64,000 nucleotides of DNA, taken from Paramyrothecium sp. XJ0827. Taxonomy: Eukaryota; Ascomycota; Sordariomycetes; Hypocreales; Stachybotryaceae. Under the pieces are notes generated by a model, which saw only the letters and a list, made by a program, of their open reading frames with translations, did not search any database and was not told the origin of the DNA. Within the stretch, counting starts at the first letter, position 1. The number at the start of each line of letters is the position of its first letter. Where the stretch lies: positions 558,001 to 622,000 of the forward strand of contig JAJFPB010000002.1 of assembly GCA_020881915.1 (NCBI GenBank), read 5' to 3'. This document shows positions 44,598-56,570 of the stretch, piece by piece. Both the position numbers and the translations under genes were made by a program.

Positions 44598-45197
44598 GCA
44601 TGAAGCCGTGGCATTTTATGAGTTCCATGTAAGATTAGAACCTCTCTTTGATTAGTTCGAATGATCTCGTATCAATAGGTGAACAACGATCAGCCGACAG
44701 AGGATGAATCACCTGGCTTAGCATCATCAATATCACACATCGCATGAATGCCCAGGTCAAGTAATCCTAGGTAGTGGCGTCAGATGAATTCTTCATCATC
44801 ATAATAATATAAAGTGCTTCGGTGTTTGGCGAATGAAGCACTATACTGGTTCAACCTTCTCTCATCTCACCTCTTAGTTTCATACCGTGTTTAGGCCCTG
44901 GTAAAAGCCAGATGTCATGTGATGTATCAGCTGCTGCACTCTATACTGACCTCTTTCGTTTCTGCCAGAGCGACTGGACGACTTTTGTACCATTTGCTTC
45001 ATAGCCAACACTCGGTTGGAATTATGTGGCAACTCTAGAGTCACTGGTTTCATACGACAAGGGCACAACATCAGGAATGCGTGGTTCGTACTTGAACATG
45101 GAGCAAAATTCTCGTCATATATTCATTATCGCAATTGATTCATGCCCAGAAAAACTTTCATACCCGAAATTGGGATTCTGACAACAGAATAACCACC
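44598..45197. other. Convergent 3' intergenic region
   Basis: 600 bp between the stops of the DUF1115-like and oxygenase genes; nothing recognised. Confidence 0.5.
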
Positions 45198-46419
45198 TTA
45201 AGCACTGACGGTAACGCCAGCCTTGGACTCAACCTCCACAGCCAGCGCAGCAATTGGCTCATCCTCGCCGTCCTCCTTCATGCCGCCCAAGATCATGGAC
45301 TTGGGAGCCATAGCCTGCCACAGCTCAGGGTCCGTGAAGGCCTTGAACTTCTGGTCGTGCCACTGTCCCGCAGTGATGGCACGGCCCTCCGAGTCAATGA
45401 ACATGGTGTCGTCCTCGGCGCGCAGGAAGTAGGCGATTGAGTAGCGGTGCTCCTTGGGGTCGAAGGGCACAACTCGGTGGATGCAGCTCTGGAACTTCAT
45501 GCCGCTTGCGAAGCGCAGCGAGTCTCCGACGTGCACAAAGGCACATCCGGGCTTGGGCTCAACGAAGCCCATCTCGCGCGCTCCGCAGGTGCCGGGCGGG
45601 CGGATCTGCAGACCCCACTGCTCGCTGAAGAGCAGGGTGAGCGTGCTAATATCAGTGTGCTTCTGGTGACCAATGTTCTTGTCGCCAGCGATTTCGCTAG
45701 GCAGATAGTGCATCATTGAAAGCTATGGCATTGACGTGTCAGTGGCGGGAGCAGCAGGACGCCGGAGGACAATAAATGACTAACAGTGGTAGTTGAGGGC
45801 CTCTCGTTACGGTGAGAGTTCTCGAAGCGCCCAGCGCCAGTCAGGTGCAGGCCGGTAGAAAGAGCGGACAGGATGACCTTGGTGACGGTGTTGCAGCTAC
45901 CGATGGCGTTCTCGAGGATCTGCAGGTCGCCGCTGTTCTTGACGGGAGCAGGGATCTTAGGGCTGTCCCGCTGAATCTCGTCGCGCGACACCTTGAGCAT
46001 CTCGTAGCCGTCCTTGGTGCCGGCTGCAACGCCAGTGCGGCTGCCCACGGGCTCATATCTGCGTTGGTCAGAAACAGATCACGGCATGGGCGGTTATCTC
46101 CACCGAGGAAAGAGGGGTAGCAGACGCACCCCAAGTGAGAAGAGATCAGGCCAAACTCGTTCTTGGCCTCGAGGGGAGCATCAAAGAAGCGCTTCATGAG
46201 GCTGAGGGTCTCCTTCTGGTCGGCCAACATCCTGCGGCCATCAATGCCCTGGAGGTCGAGATAGAAGTAGCCATCCTCCAGGCAAGCGTTGACGACCTTG
46301 TCGACTTCACTGGGATCCTGAGAGAGCAGGAGTCCGTAGTTGATAGTCTGCATAGACCAGACGGGCACCTTCTTGCCCATCCAGTCGACGGTTCGGGGGG
46401 CGTCTAGTTGAGGGGCCAT
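45198..46419 (-). CDS. 2-oxoglutarate/Fe(II) oxygenase, isopenicillin-N-synthase-like
   Basis: Exons 46419-46130, 46058-45785 and 45722-45198, 1089 nt and 362 residues in frame. The N-terminal DIOX_N part has the DGYFYLDLQGI strand. The catalytic jelly roll has the HxD of HTDISTLTLL, the distal His of SCIHRVV and the R-x-S (RYSIAYF) co-substrate-binding pair, so it should be active. The first two junctions restore conserved sequence (LG-YEPVGSRTG and TTT-LSMMHYL), confirming the introns. Family members hydroxylate, desaturate or close rings in fungal secondary metabolism. The next gene encodes an unrelated non-haem iron oxygenase on the same strand, which hints at a small oxidative pathway. 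Confidence 0.9.
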
Positions 46420-47044
46420 GATGTGCTAGTTGATGTGTGTATGTGCTGGATGACAATTCTCAAAGACGACACTGGATGAGAATGTTAGATGTGGGGAGGG
46501 AGTTGGTGGATCAGAACACGGGAGCCCGAGAAGAGGAGGTAGGTGTTATATATTACGGGCACAGCCGCCGATCTGTCCTGAACATAAAGGACTACCCTGG
46601 AAAGACGGCACGTACAGTACGACAGTTTTGACAGCCCGGTAGTTCTAAGGAACTAGATTTCAGGTCAATTTGGTAAGAGGCTCCTCCGCCAAGCTATTGA
46701 CAGGCAATACTTCAATTTGCCTCAGATCGAGGCTGGAGCAAAGATACACTATACTAGACAAGAACAAAATAAAATGAATCTGGACAGACACTACAAGATT
46801 ACATGAGCTATCGATCTGCTAAAACGACGCCTCTATCTGCTTCGCGAGAAACCCCACGCCCGTGATATTGCGCATATTCTTCCAAAGTGCACGGGCTGCA
46901 GGGGGTGTGGAGCACGGCATATTAGTCGGGGCTATCACCACCGCAAGCTGGCTCATAGGCTCCTTGGGAGCTGTTGGCCCCATATTCAAGAGGGGGAGCT
47001 TTTCCTCCATCCGGCAGGCCATGCAACTCCACCGATAAACTAGA
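46420..47044. other. Intergenic, nothing recognised
   Basis: About 625 bp: promoter of the IPNS-like gene and 3' flank of the CmcJ-like gene. A small minus-strand frame at 46819-47022 is not supported. Confidence 0.5.
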
Positions 47045-47863
47045 CTAGTAGCACACTAGACACCTGACCTCGATGCTTTGCCGAGACTCGTACGCGCGGT
47101 ATGCGGGGTCCTCGAAGGCTGAGTGCAGCGAGCGCCGCGCGACGGCCTCGTCCGAGTCGAAGCACTTGATGAGGAGCACGTCCTGGGGCGTCATGCCGTG
47201 CTTGTAGAACCACCGGTGGTCTGGGTTGTGGCGGACGACCCACGACTCGCCCACGAAGCCGTCCTCGGTCATCTCGGCGCCCACGAGGTCAGCGTCGGGC
47301 ACGGAGCCGGCGTCGGCCACGGCGATGGGGTCCTTGAGGATGGGCTGGATGGGCCGCCACACGTTGATGATCTGGTAGCGCCGCTTGACCAGCTCGTCGG
47401 CCTCGGCGGGAAACTCCCACCGCAGCCGCCGCTCGGCCCCCTCGTACGACTGGTCGACGTGCGTCCTGGTGACGGGCCCGCGGTTGGCGAGATTGTGCAG
47501 ACCCAGGTGGTGCCACTGGGTCGGCCCGCGGCGCACCTTGTGGTTGAAGATGTGGACGGCTTGCGCCCCTGTGACGCTCTTGATGAGCTGCTCGCACTCC
47601 CCGTAGTAGGTGTTTCGGATCTGCTCCTCGCTGGTGAAGGATTCCTCTTGGCTCTCGTGGCGACAGTACTGGAACCCGTGGCCGTCGAGGGTGTACTGCT
47701 CCTCGTCCCCGCCGATGTCGTGTATCACAAACGGTTGGGCTTTATGGGGCCGCTCGTTGCTGATCCTTCCTTTGCCAATGTAGATGGGCGTCGGCTTGGA
47801 GCCATCGCCCGGGTCGTCCCAATAGTTCAGCGTGGTCGCCACATGGTGTTTGTTGGCGGACAT
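47045..47863 (-). CDS. CmcJ/NvfI/GA4-desaturase-like non-haem iron oxygenase
   Basis: 272 residues from the ATG at 47863, which begins MSANKHHVATTLNYW as in family members. An in-frame extension to 48007 is GC-poor in conservation and probably leader. Conserved blocks: NYWxxPGDGSKPTPIYIG near the start, VHIFNHKVRR, HVDQSYEGAERRL (His and Asp metal ligands), INVWRPI, and SLHSAFEDP near the end (third His), closing with SIEVR. This family includes the CmcJ cephalosporin 7-alpha-hydroxylase component, NvfI and fungal gibberellin desaturase. It typically acts in fungal natural-product tailoring. Third-position GC is markedly higher here (47.1-47.6 kb) than in neighbours, which also produces long antisense frames. 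Confidence 0.85.
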   Translation of the reverse strand: MSANKHHVATTLNYWDDPGDGSKPTPIYIGKGRISNERPHKAQPFVIHDIGGDEEQYTLDGHGFQYCRHESQEESFTSEEQIRNTYYGECEQLIKSVTGAQAVHIFNHKVRRGPTQWHHLGLHNLANRGPVTRTHVDQSYEGAERRLRWEFPAEADELVKRRYQIINVWRPIQPILKDPIAVADAGSVPDADLVGAEMTEDGFVGESWVVRHNPDHRWFYKHGMTPQDVLLIKCFDSDEAVARRSLHSAFEDPAYRAYESRQSIEVRCLVCY

Positions 47864-49259
47864 GGTTGGGCGTGCCTGGACTGACCCCCGCGTCGATACG
47901 AGAGTCGGATTTTGGGGCGGGCGCGATATTGAACTCGGCGAAGGCCCGGCCGCAGCTATCTTCCCCCAGTGCTGCCTCTCCTTTCCAGTGAGGCAGCCCG
48001 ACTTCATTTAACAATCACATGTTCCCCGCTTCATCACGTCGACCAGCACGACGGATGAAACAATATTGCAGTAGATCTGATGCTCCACATGCCGGATACG
48101 GAGGTGGAGTCTGGATCGGAACAGAGACCCTCGGGTCTAGATGACGCCGGTCTAGACAGCGAACCCCTCCCGGATCGAAGTCATCTGGGCGTCGGGACAA
48201 GACACGGTGTGCTGGACGGGATTCCCCTTTCAACTGCCGTCGTGCTCAGTCCCGGCTAATCTGCGAAATTGGGATATCCGTCATTGCAGTTCCACGGTAA
48301 GCTGTTATCAGGTACAACAGAAGACCGCTGGAGGTGCACAATTAACAAAATGGGGAAACTATGGAATCTGATTTGTGATTGTAAGCTGACTGAAGCTCCC
48401 CCTCACGGGCTCTGCTAGTCTGTCCAGTGCGGCACTGTCTCCACCACGCTAGACACAAACACAGGCATGGCCGCATGCGCCGCGTGGGTGCCAGGAAGTG
48501 CTATCGGTTTGTGAGGCTCCGTCCGTTCACTAGATGCGATAGACAAGAATGAGGGACAGCTAGCCTGGTTATTTATAGCACGATGCGAGTAAGGGTCAGG
48601 AGTCAAGGTCTAGGACTTGCAGAAGCGATCATTGCAGGTAAGATGACAGCCTTCTTTGCTCCTAAACATTGTGCTTTGGGTTTGGAGCCTGTAAATGTGT
48701 TATCAGTTTCAAAGGATTGTTGGCGGGACCATTGGGAATGCCAAGCCTTGTCGCGGCCCCATAGCGAGCACAGCGCGAGGTGGACCGTGGCCGACTGTGA
48801 CCCCCCACGGGCGGTCCCTCTGTTCAGGGGCCTGCTTCCGATATTCCTTACATGAGCCTAGAAGTGGCCTGGAAGACTTGGACGCGTATGCAGCGATGCT
48901 AGCGTAAACCTAGGGCACCGTAGCTTGTGTCTGTCGTCTGTAATGTTGAGCTCACGGACACGTGCGCTTTGGCCGTCGCTCATTCACTCTAGCAAGCGAC
49001 TAGAGGCGGGGGCGCCGGTACGGACAAGACCTCGTAAATTGAGGGCCAGTAACTCGCTCACCATGGAACCATTGAACCCACCCAATTAAATGCAGTCCGA
49101 TCCTGCCGTAGGACCAGGCGAAGCATGTCCGAGTCAAGTGGACCTGCTCCCTGCCAAGACCGTGGCAGCAACTGAACAGACGACAACTAGCTCAGAAATT
49201 CACGGTATCCAGCGAGCAGTCGACCCTGTGCGGCGAAATAGCCTTGGGTGGTAGCCGTC
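47864..49259. other. Intergenic (1.4 kb), nothing recognised
   Basis: Divergent promoter space between the CmcJ-like oxygenase (minus) and the M20 amidohydrolase (plus); no supported gene. Confidence 0.5.
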
Positions 49260-50587
49260 ATGGAGGACGGATTTATCCTCGTGCCCAGACCAGGCGACGA
49301 GCAGGAAAATGAAGAGGCAAAGGAATACCTCAGAGACATTGATCGTTTCATTCACGATTTGGAGCCTTCGCTATGGTCTTTGAACAGCTTCATCCACGAA
49401 AACCCCGAGCTCGGCTACAAGGAGCACAAGGCGCACGATGCCCTGACCAAGTTCATGGAAGCCCGTGAGGGCTGGCACGTCACGCGCTCAGCTTATGGCA
49501 TGGAAACCGCTTGGCTGGCAAGTTTTGACAGCGGCAGGCCAGGTCCTGTCGTCTCGTTCAACGCAGAGATGGGTAAATATGCCCCTACCGAACGTGTTCC
49601 TCGCAGGCGCTCACCGTTCAATCAGACGCTCTGCCAGGCCTGGGCCATGCATGTGGACACAACCTCATCGCAGTGGCCTCCGTAGCCGCGGGCCTCGCAA
49701 CGGCCGAGATGCTGCGCAGCCACCACCTTCCGGGCAAGGTCCACGTTATTGGCACGCCAGCCGAAGAAGGCGGTGGCGGCAAGATCAGGTGTCTCGAAGC
49801 TGGTGCCTACAAACACATTGATATTTCAATCATCTCTCACCCCGGAATCTTGAACAATAGCCCTCTGGTGCGCACAACGGCCTTTGTGCACCTCAATGTG
49901 GCCTACCACGGTCGCGCAGCTCACGCGGCCAACAGTCCCTGGATGGGTGTCAACGCGCTCGACGCTCTCGTCATCGCCTACAATGCCGTCTCGGCCCTTC
50001 GCCAGCAGACGCGGCCCGACGACATCATCGGCCTGCAAATCACAAATGGCGGAAACAAACCCAACGTCATACACGAGCACGCGGCCGGCGTCGCTGTGCT
50101 GCGTGCTGCCAGTGCATCCCGCTTGCAGGAACTGCAGCGGAAAGTAGAGGCTTGCTTCCGAGCCGGGGCTGAAGCTACAGGTGCGAGAGTCGAGATCGAA
50201 GTTGTTCCAGGATACCTGGACCATGTGCCGAATCGCGTGCTGGCAGCATCGTACAGGAAGTACTGGGAGGCCTTGCCTCATCCCCCAAACCCAGCTCTAC
50301 CACCAACCGGTCAACTCACATGGGTCAAGGCCAGTACGGATCAGGGAAACCTGAGCTATGCCCTACCAAGCATGAATGTCAGTTTTGCAATTCCTCCTGG
50401 CGCGGCGAGCGGACAACCGCACAGTCCAGATTTCCAAAAAGCATCTGGGACCAGGGGAGCTTTTGACAGAGCCATGAGAGTCGCAAAGGCGATGGCTGGT
50501 ACAGCAACGGATGTTTGTGCGACGCCCGGTATGTTGGAAGAGGTACAGGAGCAATGGAGGCGTGACATGAAGGACCGGAATGTCTGA
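49260..50587 (+). CDS. M20 family amidohydrolase/aminoacylase (PM20D2-like)
   Basis: Exons 49260-49572 and 49626-50587 (GTAAAT..TCAG), 1275 nt and 424 residues. Splicing joins NAEMD to ALPGLGHACGHN, recreating the conserved metal-binding GHACGHN block. Other signatures: HENPELGYKE near the N-terminus, GTPAEEGGGGK with the catalytic Glu pair, SHPG, and the dimerisation domain with GRAAHAANSPWMGVNALDA. Family members hydrolyse amide bonds such as N-acyl amino acids, beta-alanyl-lysine dipeptides or auxin conjugates. It lies in the same neighbourhood as two non-haem oxygenases, so a role in processing an amide-containing metabolite is possible but unproven. Confidence 0.9.
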
Positions 50588-52048
50588 TGAGCTTGCATGA
50601 GTGTACATTGGCTTAAACTCATCAGAGCTGTTGCCATGACTCTGCCGGAGGTGGCCCTCAACCCTCAAAACTAAGGAGACTAACGCCTCTAAAGATCGAC
50701 ACGGGACGAGTGGACAGAGAAAAGTTCACGGCCACAAACCCTTCACGTGGATTTGTTGCCTAAAAGCTAGCTTACGTTGGGCCTGGTGATAAAGGATGCT
50801 TATTTGAACAACCCAACTTCAAGTTAGCGGTTTTATGACATCACCCTACATCTCATGATGTCTGCGAGCTTGTGTCTGTCGAGCATTTGCAATAGGAGGC
50901 ATCACAGCTCCAAAGTTTAACTAGTAGACAGGACGTCAGGGGCATGTTTAGCACAATTACGGCTGTACATTATTACGAGGCAAAGCCGTGGGTTACGGAT
51001 CATAGTTGTAGTCCCAGTATAATGGAAGCATTTAGGCAGGACGCCAGAGGCGTCTGCAAACCAATGATTTCACTTCTCTGGCGAAAGGAAGCGTAGTAGA
51101 CCCCTTGAGCAGGGAAAATATCTCAAAATTGGATCCGTGAAGAACGAAGCCCACAACAACATTTGAAGAGACCTGCACTGTTGTTTCCTGATCCTGTATA
51201 TGAGGGGGATACTAGACTGAGATGATGGCTTTCAAAAGCGAAAAGCTCCTACATCACGGCCATGAATTTCGAATCAGTGACCGATAAGCGATTTAAGTCA
51301 CACCAGAAAACCAACTAATTCAAGGCGCAACGGTTTTCTGGAGCGCCAATGCGAGAAGTGACTGACGAAGACTGGGTCTCGCGGCTCGGAATAGGGTCAT
51401 TCGTGAGTGAGAAGTCAGGGCCTGCTGGGAAAATACTTGAATAAAATCGTCCATAGACATTCCAGAATCAAAGTTACCCGCGTATTTCTGACAGTTGAAG
51501 AAACGTAGTATAATATGTAGAGTCGCCTCGTGATCACAGGGTTATATGCAGCTATTGTGTCATGAATTAAGTAGATGGCCAACAGTTTACTTTCCAGTTC
51601 CAAATCTCCCAGGTTTAAAACGAATTGAACATAAACCTCCGTAGCCTTGAACCATTCATGGAGTATCTGGGCTTTAGGCTTTGGGTAGCATGAGCTACTA
51701 CATATCTTCGTTGGGTTACGAGTGGAGGCACAAGTTTGTTCGTTTGATCCTGGAAATTTCGAGATCATTATCCTGGTAAGAAATGAGGTATCCTGGCACC
51801 GGCCTTTACAAGGAGCCCGAAATTGCTGCTTGAGTTCTTCCCATGGGCGTTAAATCCTGTTAAGTCCGTGGTTCTATAGAAACCTTGGGTTTGCTTACAT
51901 CCGAGTCCGAGAAAGGCGCCCCGCTTGAACTCCATGAGTGCTCGTGCTTCATCATCCTTGGGAAGACAACTGCAAAAAGCATCATCCATGTTCAACACAA
52001 CACAAGTACCAACCTTCTCTACTTCAAAGGATCTCAGCTCTAACCATC
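50588..52048. other. Intergenic (1.5 kb), nothing firmly recognised
   Basis: AT-richer than its flanks. Minus-strand frames at 51415-51768 and 51768-51998 could not be matched to a family and have no evident initiation or splice support. It contains the promoter of the next gene. Confidence 0.45.
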
Positions 52049-52950
52049 ATGGTGAAACTCATCGTTGGCGGCTCGACCGGATTCGTCGGCTCAGAAATCA
52101 TCCGCCTGGCGCTGCTGAACCCCGCCATAACATCCGTTGTTGGGCTCAGTCGACGAGAGACCACGCTTCCGAGGGGAGCAGCGAACGGGGAGAAGCTGAA
52201 GTCTTTTGTTATCAAGGACTTTGAGAACTACTCTGAAGACGTCAGAAAAGAGTTTGAAGACGCAGATGCTTGCATTTGGTAGAGTGCAAACATTCATCTC
52301 GTCGCCAGCGACGAGGACTAACTCTAGAGCAGGACCATCGCCATTGCGCCATCCAAGGCAAAAGATCATACGTGGGAGGAAGTTGTCAGAGTTTGCCGTG
52401 GCTACGTTCTAAATACTGTCAACGAAATTGCAAAAGCCCCTCGCAAGGCGGGCCAACAGCTCCGCTTTCTGTACATCAGCGGCCATTTCGCATTGCGCCA
52501 GGGCGACACACCTACTGATCATTTTGAGGACGCCTTCCCAGGCGTAACAAAGATGCTATCCATGCGAGTACGTCAAGAATTCATTTTGTGCCATTGTTTT
52601 GAGGGTTGCCTTGCCACAAATGAATAACGAGTGGAGGGCGTCCGCTACTGTCGTGGTTTTCGCGAACCCAATAGCAACTGACGGCTGACATTCTTATCAC
52701 GCAGGGCGAGATCGAACAAACTCTTCTCACCTTGGCAGAGAAGTCTGGCGGCAAGATCCAAAGCCAGGTTGCCAAGCCTGGCTTTATTGCTGCTCCAGGC
52801 AGACAGTCTCCTCCCGTACCCGTTCCAGGCCTCCCCAGCGTCCAGCTGCGAGACATCTCGGCTGCCCTCCTCCACCAAGCGCTGAACGGCTTCGAGAAGG
52901 ATACACTGTCAAATGACGACCTTACGCGCATTGCGCAGAAATATCAGTGA
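52049..52950 (+). CDS. NAD(P)-binding Rossmann-fold protein (atypical SDR, HTATIP2-like)
   Basis: Exons 52049-52278, 52333-52567 and 52705-52950, 711 nt and 236 residues in frame. The N-terminus has the dinucleotide-binding GGSTGFVGSEI, followed by VGLSRRE. The middle exon gives the ACIWTIAIAPSKAK strand and FLYISGHFA in place of the usual catalytic region. The last exon has VAKPGFIAAPGR. The short length and lack of a YxxxK motif place it with small NAD(P)-binding proteins of the atypical SDR group, related to nucleoside-diphosphate-sugar epimerase-like proteins. Reaction unknown. Both splice junctions restore conserved sequence. Confidence 0.85.
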
Positions 52951-54357
52951 GAGTGACTGGCTCAGGCAGCAATGTTATGAACCGCCAAGCCAGGACATCC
53001 ATAATTGTGCAATTTACCAACTCTAGTCAGACGGATTGCACAAGGGAGGGGCACGGAAGGCCACGTGTCTGAGCTGATATTGATCTGGAACTTTGCCAAT
53101 GGGAGTGTTTCAAGTTTGTAGAGGATTACGTCTAGGCAGTCACCGTTCACGCCTAATCTTCAGGAGCAATAAACCAGGCTCGGGGATGAGCGAAGTGAAG
53201 TGAAGTGTAGTTTTTTTACAGGGCCTCTTGAACTAGGTATTATGGAGACATTCTAAAGTTCTTTGGGGTATTGGGCTGTTTTTGCACGATAAGTCACGTT
53301 ATAGAGGAAAACAGATTTCCTTGAGATTGGTAGTAGAGGCTGCAACTCCTGTCCACCGTCGCCAACACAGTATGGCATGTAAAGATTGCTCGCATAGTGG
53401 TTCCATCTCTCTTTGGTTAAGCATCTGTATGCAGGGCCTCGCATCATTGTGCTGTCCAGCGACTGGGCTCGCAACGCTGAAGATCGATGAAGAGAACCAA
53501 TCACCACGCAGAGCAGTTGTGTTGCAGGTGAGACATTCACCCCGATTCGGATCAGGGATATGGCGAGAGAGGATTTGCCGCGGTACAGTGTCCACAGGTT
53601 CACGGGGCCCTGGCCACTTAGCTTCCGACTTTGAAGACATTCACCATCGACGGAGAAACACCTTGGGAGACATGGCATTGTGACGGCCATGGAAAAAGCC
53701 TTATCACCGTCCCCGAAATAAGGTTAATAAGAGACAGGCTTGAAAACAAGTCTGTGATTGCAGGAAAGAATTCTCATTGATTGGTAGTCGGACGTCGTTT
53801 TCATGACGGAAAGCCGGAACAAGGATGTGGCTTTTGCACCTGTTTGTGTCGCGCAATCCGGTTTCCAGGTTGGCATCTCACCCATTCACAACAGAGGCAA
53901 CAACGCAGACCTCTGTGTTTCTGAGACACTTGAGAATGGTGGACAAGATTCCTATGGGGGGTCGCGTGGACGCAGCGGGCGCAGCATTCCACACTCGTCG
54001 AAACATTGCAGACTCCAGGGGCGGCAATCGTTCAATACCCACGCCAAACCTCAGACAAACCGTTCTTCCTGGAACATCAAAGCGAGGTGGTAGCTGAGCG
54101 TGTCATGATTTGAGTCAGGACACTCCCTTTCCCCCAATCTTTCACCAGTCTCTCACTTCTTATCTCCCCACCTTTCCGTGCGTGCTTGCCTCCATCTGCA
54201 TGTAATCTTCACGACATTGAGTCAAGGCGTCATATGGCTACTCGTACCTCCCGACCCGTATCATATATTATAAGGACCTATTTTCACTTACTTCGTGGTG
54301 CACATTGTTCTTATTCTGAGTCTTTTCATTGAAGACTAGGCAAACGGGGTCGGGACA
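52951..54357. other. Intergenic (1.4 kb), nothing recognised
   Basis: Overlapping frames at 53253-53690 on both strands and 53803-54097 look like chance frames; no domain or splice continuity. It contains the promoter of the Pth11-like gene, with a TATATTATAAGG stretch near 54265. Confidence 0.5.
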
Positions 54358-55651
54358 ATGGCTCCGACGCTGTCGCCATGGCTCATGCATCCTCCTCGGC
54401 AGGGCGATCTTGGGCCAGCAATCGTGGGCGTTGCGGCAGCTTCAATAGGCATCTCAACTATCGCCGTGGTACTGCGCTTCTGGTCGAGGGCAGGATCCTC
54501 GTCGCTCGCTTTCTGGTGGGATGACTGGCTGGTCCTCATTACCACGATTGTTTCTCACGGCTTCCTCTCGCTCTACATTGCATGGACGAAGATCGGTTTT
54601 GGAAAACACGTCGAGTTTGTTCCTGTCACGTCCATGCTACCTAGCGTGTACTACAGCAAGGCCTCTATTGTGCTTCACGCATTGTGCATCTGGCTCATCA
54701 AAATATCTGCGTTGTTTCTTTTCGCCCGCATCTTCAGGCAATCGCCTCGCTTTCGACGCACGCTCTGGATCTTGGGCGCTGCTGTGACCTGCTGGCTTGC
54801 GTGCACCGCAGTCGTTCCGTGGTTCAACTGCCATCCCATTCGGAGAACTCTAGACCCAATGGTTCCAGGATATTGTTTCGAGCGGATGGGCTGGTTTTAT
54901 ACGTCGGCCTTCCTGAATGCCTTTTTCGACCTTGTTATTTTGGTCTTGCCGATGCCACTCATCTGGCGACTACACATGACTGTACAGCGGAAGATCTCAA
55001 TTACCTTCGTCTTCACTTTGGGTTATTGGTAGGTACATCCCTTTATCGCGTCTTTTCGTCATTAACATAGAACACAGTACCGCATTTCTGTCATTCGCCC
55101 GATTCGTTATCATCATTCGTGATGCCAAGGTTATGAGCGCCACCTTGGAACAAGATCCTTATTGTGAGTTGAGTCGTTTGCTCGTTTTAAGTCCCGTCTA
55201 ACTTGCATGGACCCAAGGGCGCACGGTACCTCTCCTCATCCTATCCATGCTGGAGGCACCTTTCGCCATTGTTGCATTATGCGCTCCAGCAATTGGCCAA
55301 CTCGCAACGCGCATCATCAACCACCGCAAGTTTCCAACCTGGTCCAAAGTCTTCAGCTCAAACAGCTCCAACACGGAGCAGTCGAACAATTCCCGCAATA
55401 ACTACTTCGTGGAGAAGACCATATCCTACAAGGTTGACTACTACAGCGCCTTGCCAGTCACTTATAGGTCATCAAGCGAGGGCTGGGCACGGAATCACAA
55501 CAAGCCTGGCTTTGGCAGCTCAACAGCAGTGGCAGCTGCACGCCGCAAGAGCGGCGACTCGCAGACCATGTCCGACCCTATCATGCCAATAGGCGTGCTT
55601 GTGGCGCCGAGTCGTCCACCGCAGGATAAGAGCACTGTAAGGCCCCGTTGA
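54358..55651 (+). CDS. Pth11-like fungal rhodopsin-family 7TM protein
   Basis: Exons 54358-55028, 55078-55163 and 55218-55651, 1191 nt and 396 residues in frame. Seven membrane spans. The family's signatures are visible: a basic VVLRFWSR then WWDDWLVL after helix 1, KIGFGKHVEF in the first outer loop, KASIVLHALCIWLIKISALFLFARIF in helix 3, a CHPI..CFE cysteine pair, and LVILVLPMPLIWRL before the cytosolic loop. The C-terminal cytosolic tail is Ser-rich. There is no CFEM domain. Family members at the plasma membrane sense surface or host cues in some plant pathogens; many paralogues have unknown ligands. Confidence 0.9.
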
Positions 55652-55901
55652 CGCAGTGACGATGCCTTCGCTGGGTTCATGCGCATCTTAAAATAAGACT
55701 ACACTTCATTTGCATCTTATGGCCTGGCTTTACCTGCTTCTGCAAGTGATACGTTAATGAAGCAACATGTACAAGCGGTACATCAACATAAGAATCCTAG
55801 TCACAACGCCATGCGCATTTGGTCAAGCAGTGTCTCTTCATACATTTGCCGGCTTATAAAGGTTTTGATGATGCCAGCGCACAGGACATTTCAGTTCACA
55901 T

Positions 55902-56570
55902 CTAAGGCTTTAAGCCTCGAATCTCCTCCCACTCAGTCTCCAACATTCCAAGGTGCACAAGGTCGTACCATTTGCGGTCAAAGAAAATTGCCTCGCGCTC
56001 AACACCTTCATCTTTGAAACCCAACTTTCTGTACAGGCCCAGTCCGGCTGTGTTGAAGGAGAAAGCACCGATTGAAACACGATGCAATCCAGCTCGTCGG
56101 AAAGCCCAGTCTAGTGCCCAGTTGATGGCTTCTCCGCCGTATCCTTTACCACGGTGTGATTCGACAAGTCCGACGCCAATCATGGCATTGCGGTGGTGTC
56201 CGTTGTTTGGACCGAGTGTGGGAAACAGCGAAATGAACCCAATCGGCGTCGGCCTTCTCTTGGGTTTCTTGTTGATTTCTGATTTAGGGCCTTCCACTGG
56301 GGATCCGCTGTCCTCTAGTGGAAGGCATATCAAGAGGCTAAACAATGCTTTCTTCTGGTAGTCGAGAAAGTCTTGTGTTGCGCTTAGCGGCAGGGGAACT
56401 GGCAGGCGGGGGTTCGATAGGATAACACTGGCAGCGTCATTCTGCACCAGCTCAGAGATCCAGGCTCTGTCCTCCTCGTTGTCCTCGGCAGCCCTGTAGA
56501 CAAGGCGCTCTGACTTGTAGGCGTTGTTGATGAAATCGGAATAGCTCATGCTCGGCAAGCGTAGCGGCAA
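55902..56570 (-). CDS. GNAT-family N-acetyltransferase (RimJ/RimL-like)
   Basis: 222 residues; a second in-frame ATG at 56549 (MSYSDFINNAYKS) may be the real start. The GNAT fold is recognisable: N-terminal VYRAAEDNEEDRAWISELV, IGFISLFP strand, acetyl-CoA-binding VESHRGKGYGGEAINWALDWAF (R/Q-x-x-G-x-G/A), and the C-terminal HRVSIGAFSFNTAGLGLYRKLGFKDEG with the conserved N-x-x-x-x-x-LYxKLGF. The family acetylates amino groups of proteins, antibiotics or small molecules; substrate unknown. It is convergent with the Pth11-like gene (250 bp apart). Confidence 0.88.
   Translation of the reverse strand: MPLRLPSMSYSDFINNAYKSERLVYRAAEDNEEDRAWISELVQNDAASVILSNPRLPVPLPLSATQDFLDYQKKALFSLLICLPLEDSGSPVEGPKSEINKKPKRRPTPIGFISLFPTLGPNNGHHRNAMIGVGLVESHRGKGYGGEAINWALDWAFRRAGLHRVSIGAFSFNTAGLGLYRKLGFKDEGVEREAIFFDRKWYDLVHLGMLETEWEEIRGLKP

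Noticed and set aside
47123..47884. 253-residue plus-strand open frame
   Set aside because: It is an antisense shadow caused by high third-position GC in the CmcJ-like gene; its low-complexity Val/Gly/Leu-rich content fits a shadow.
53253..53690. Overlapping 130-145 residue frames on both strands
   Set aside because: Neither matches a family and the two contradict each other; treated as intergenic.
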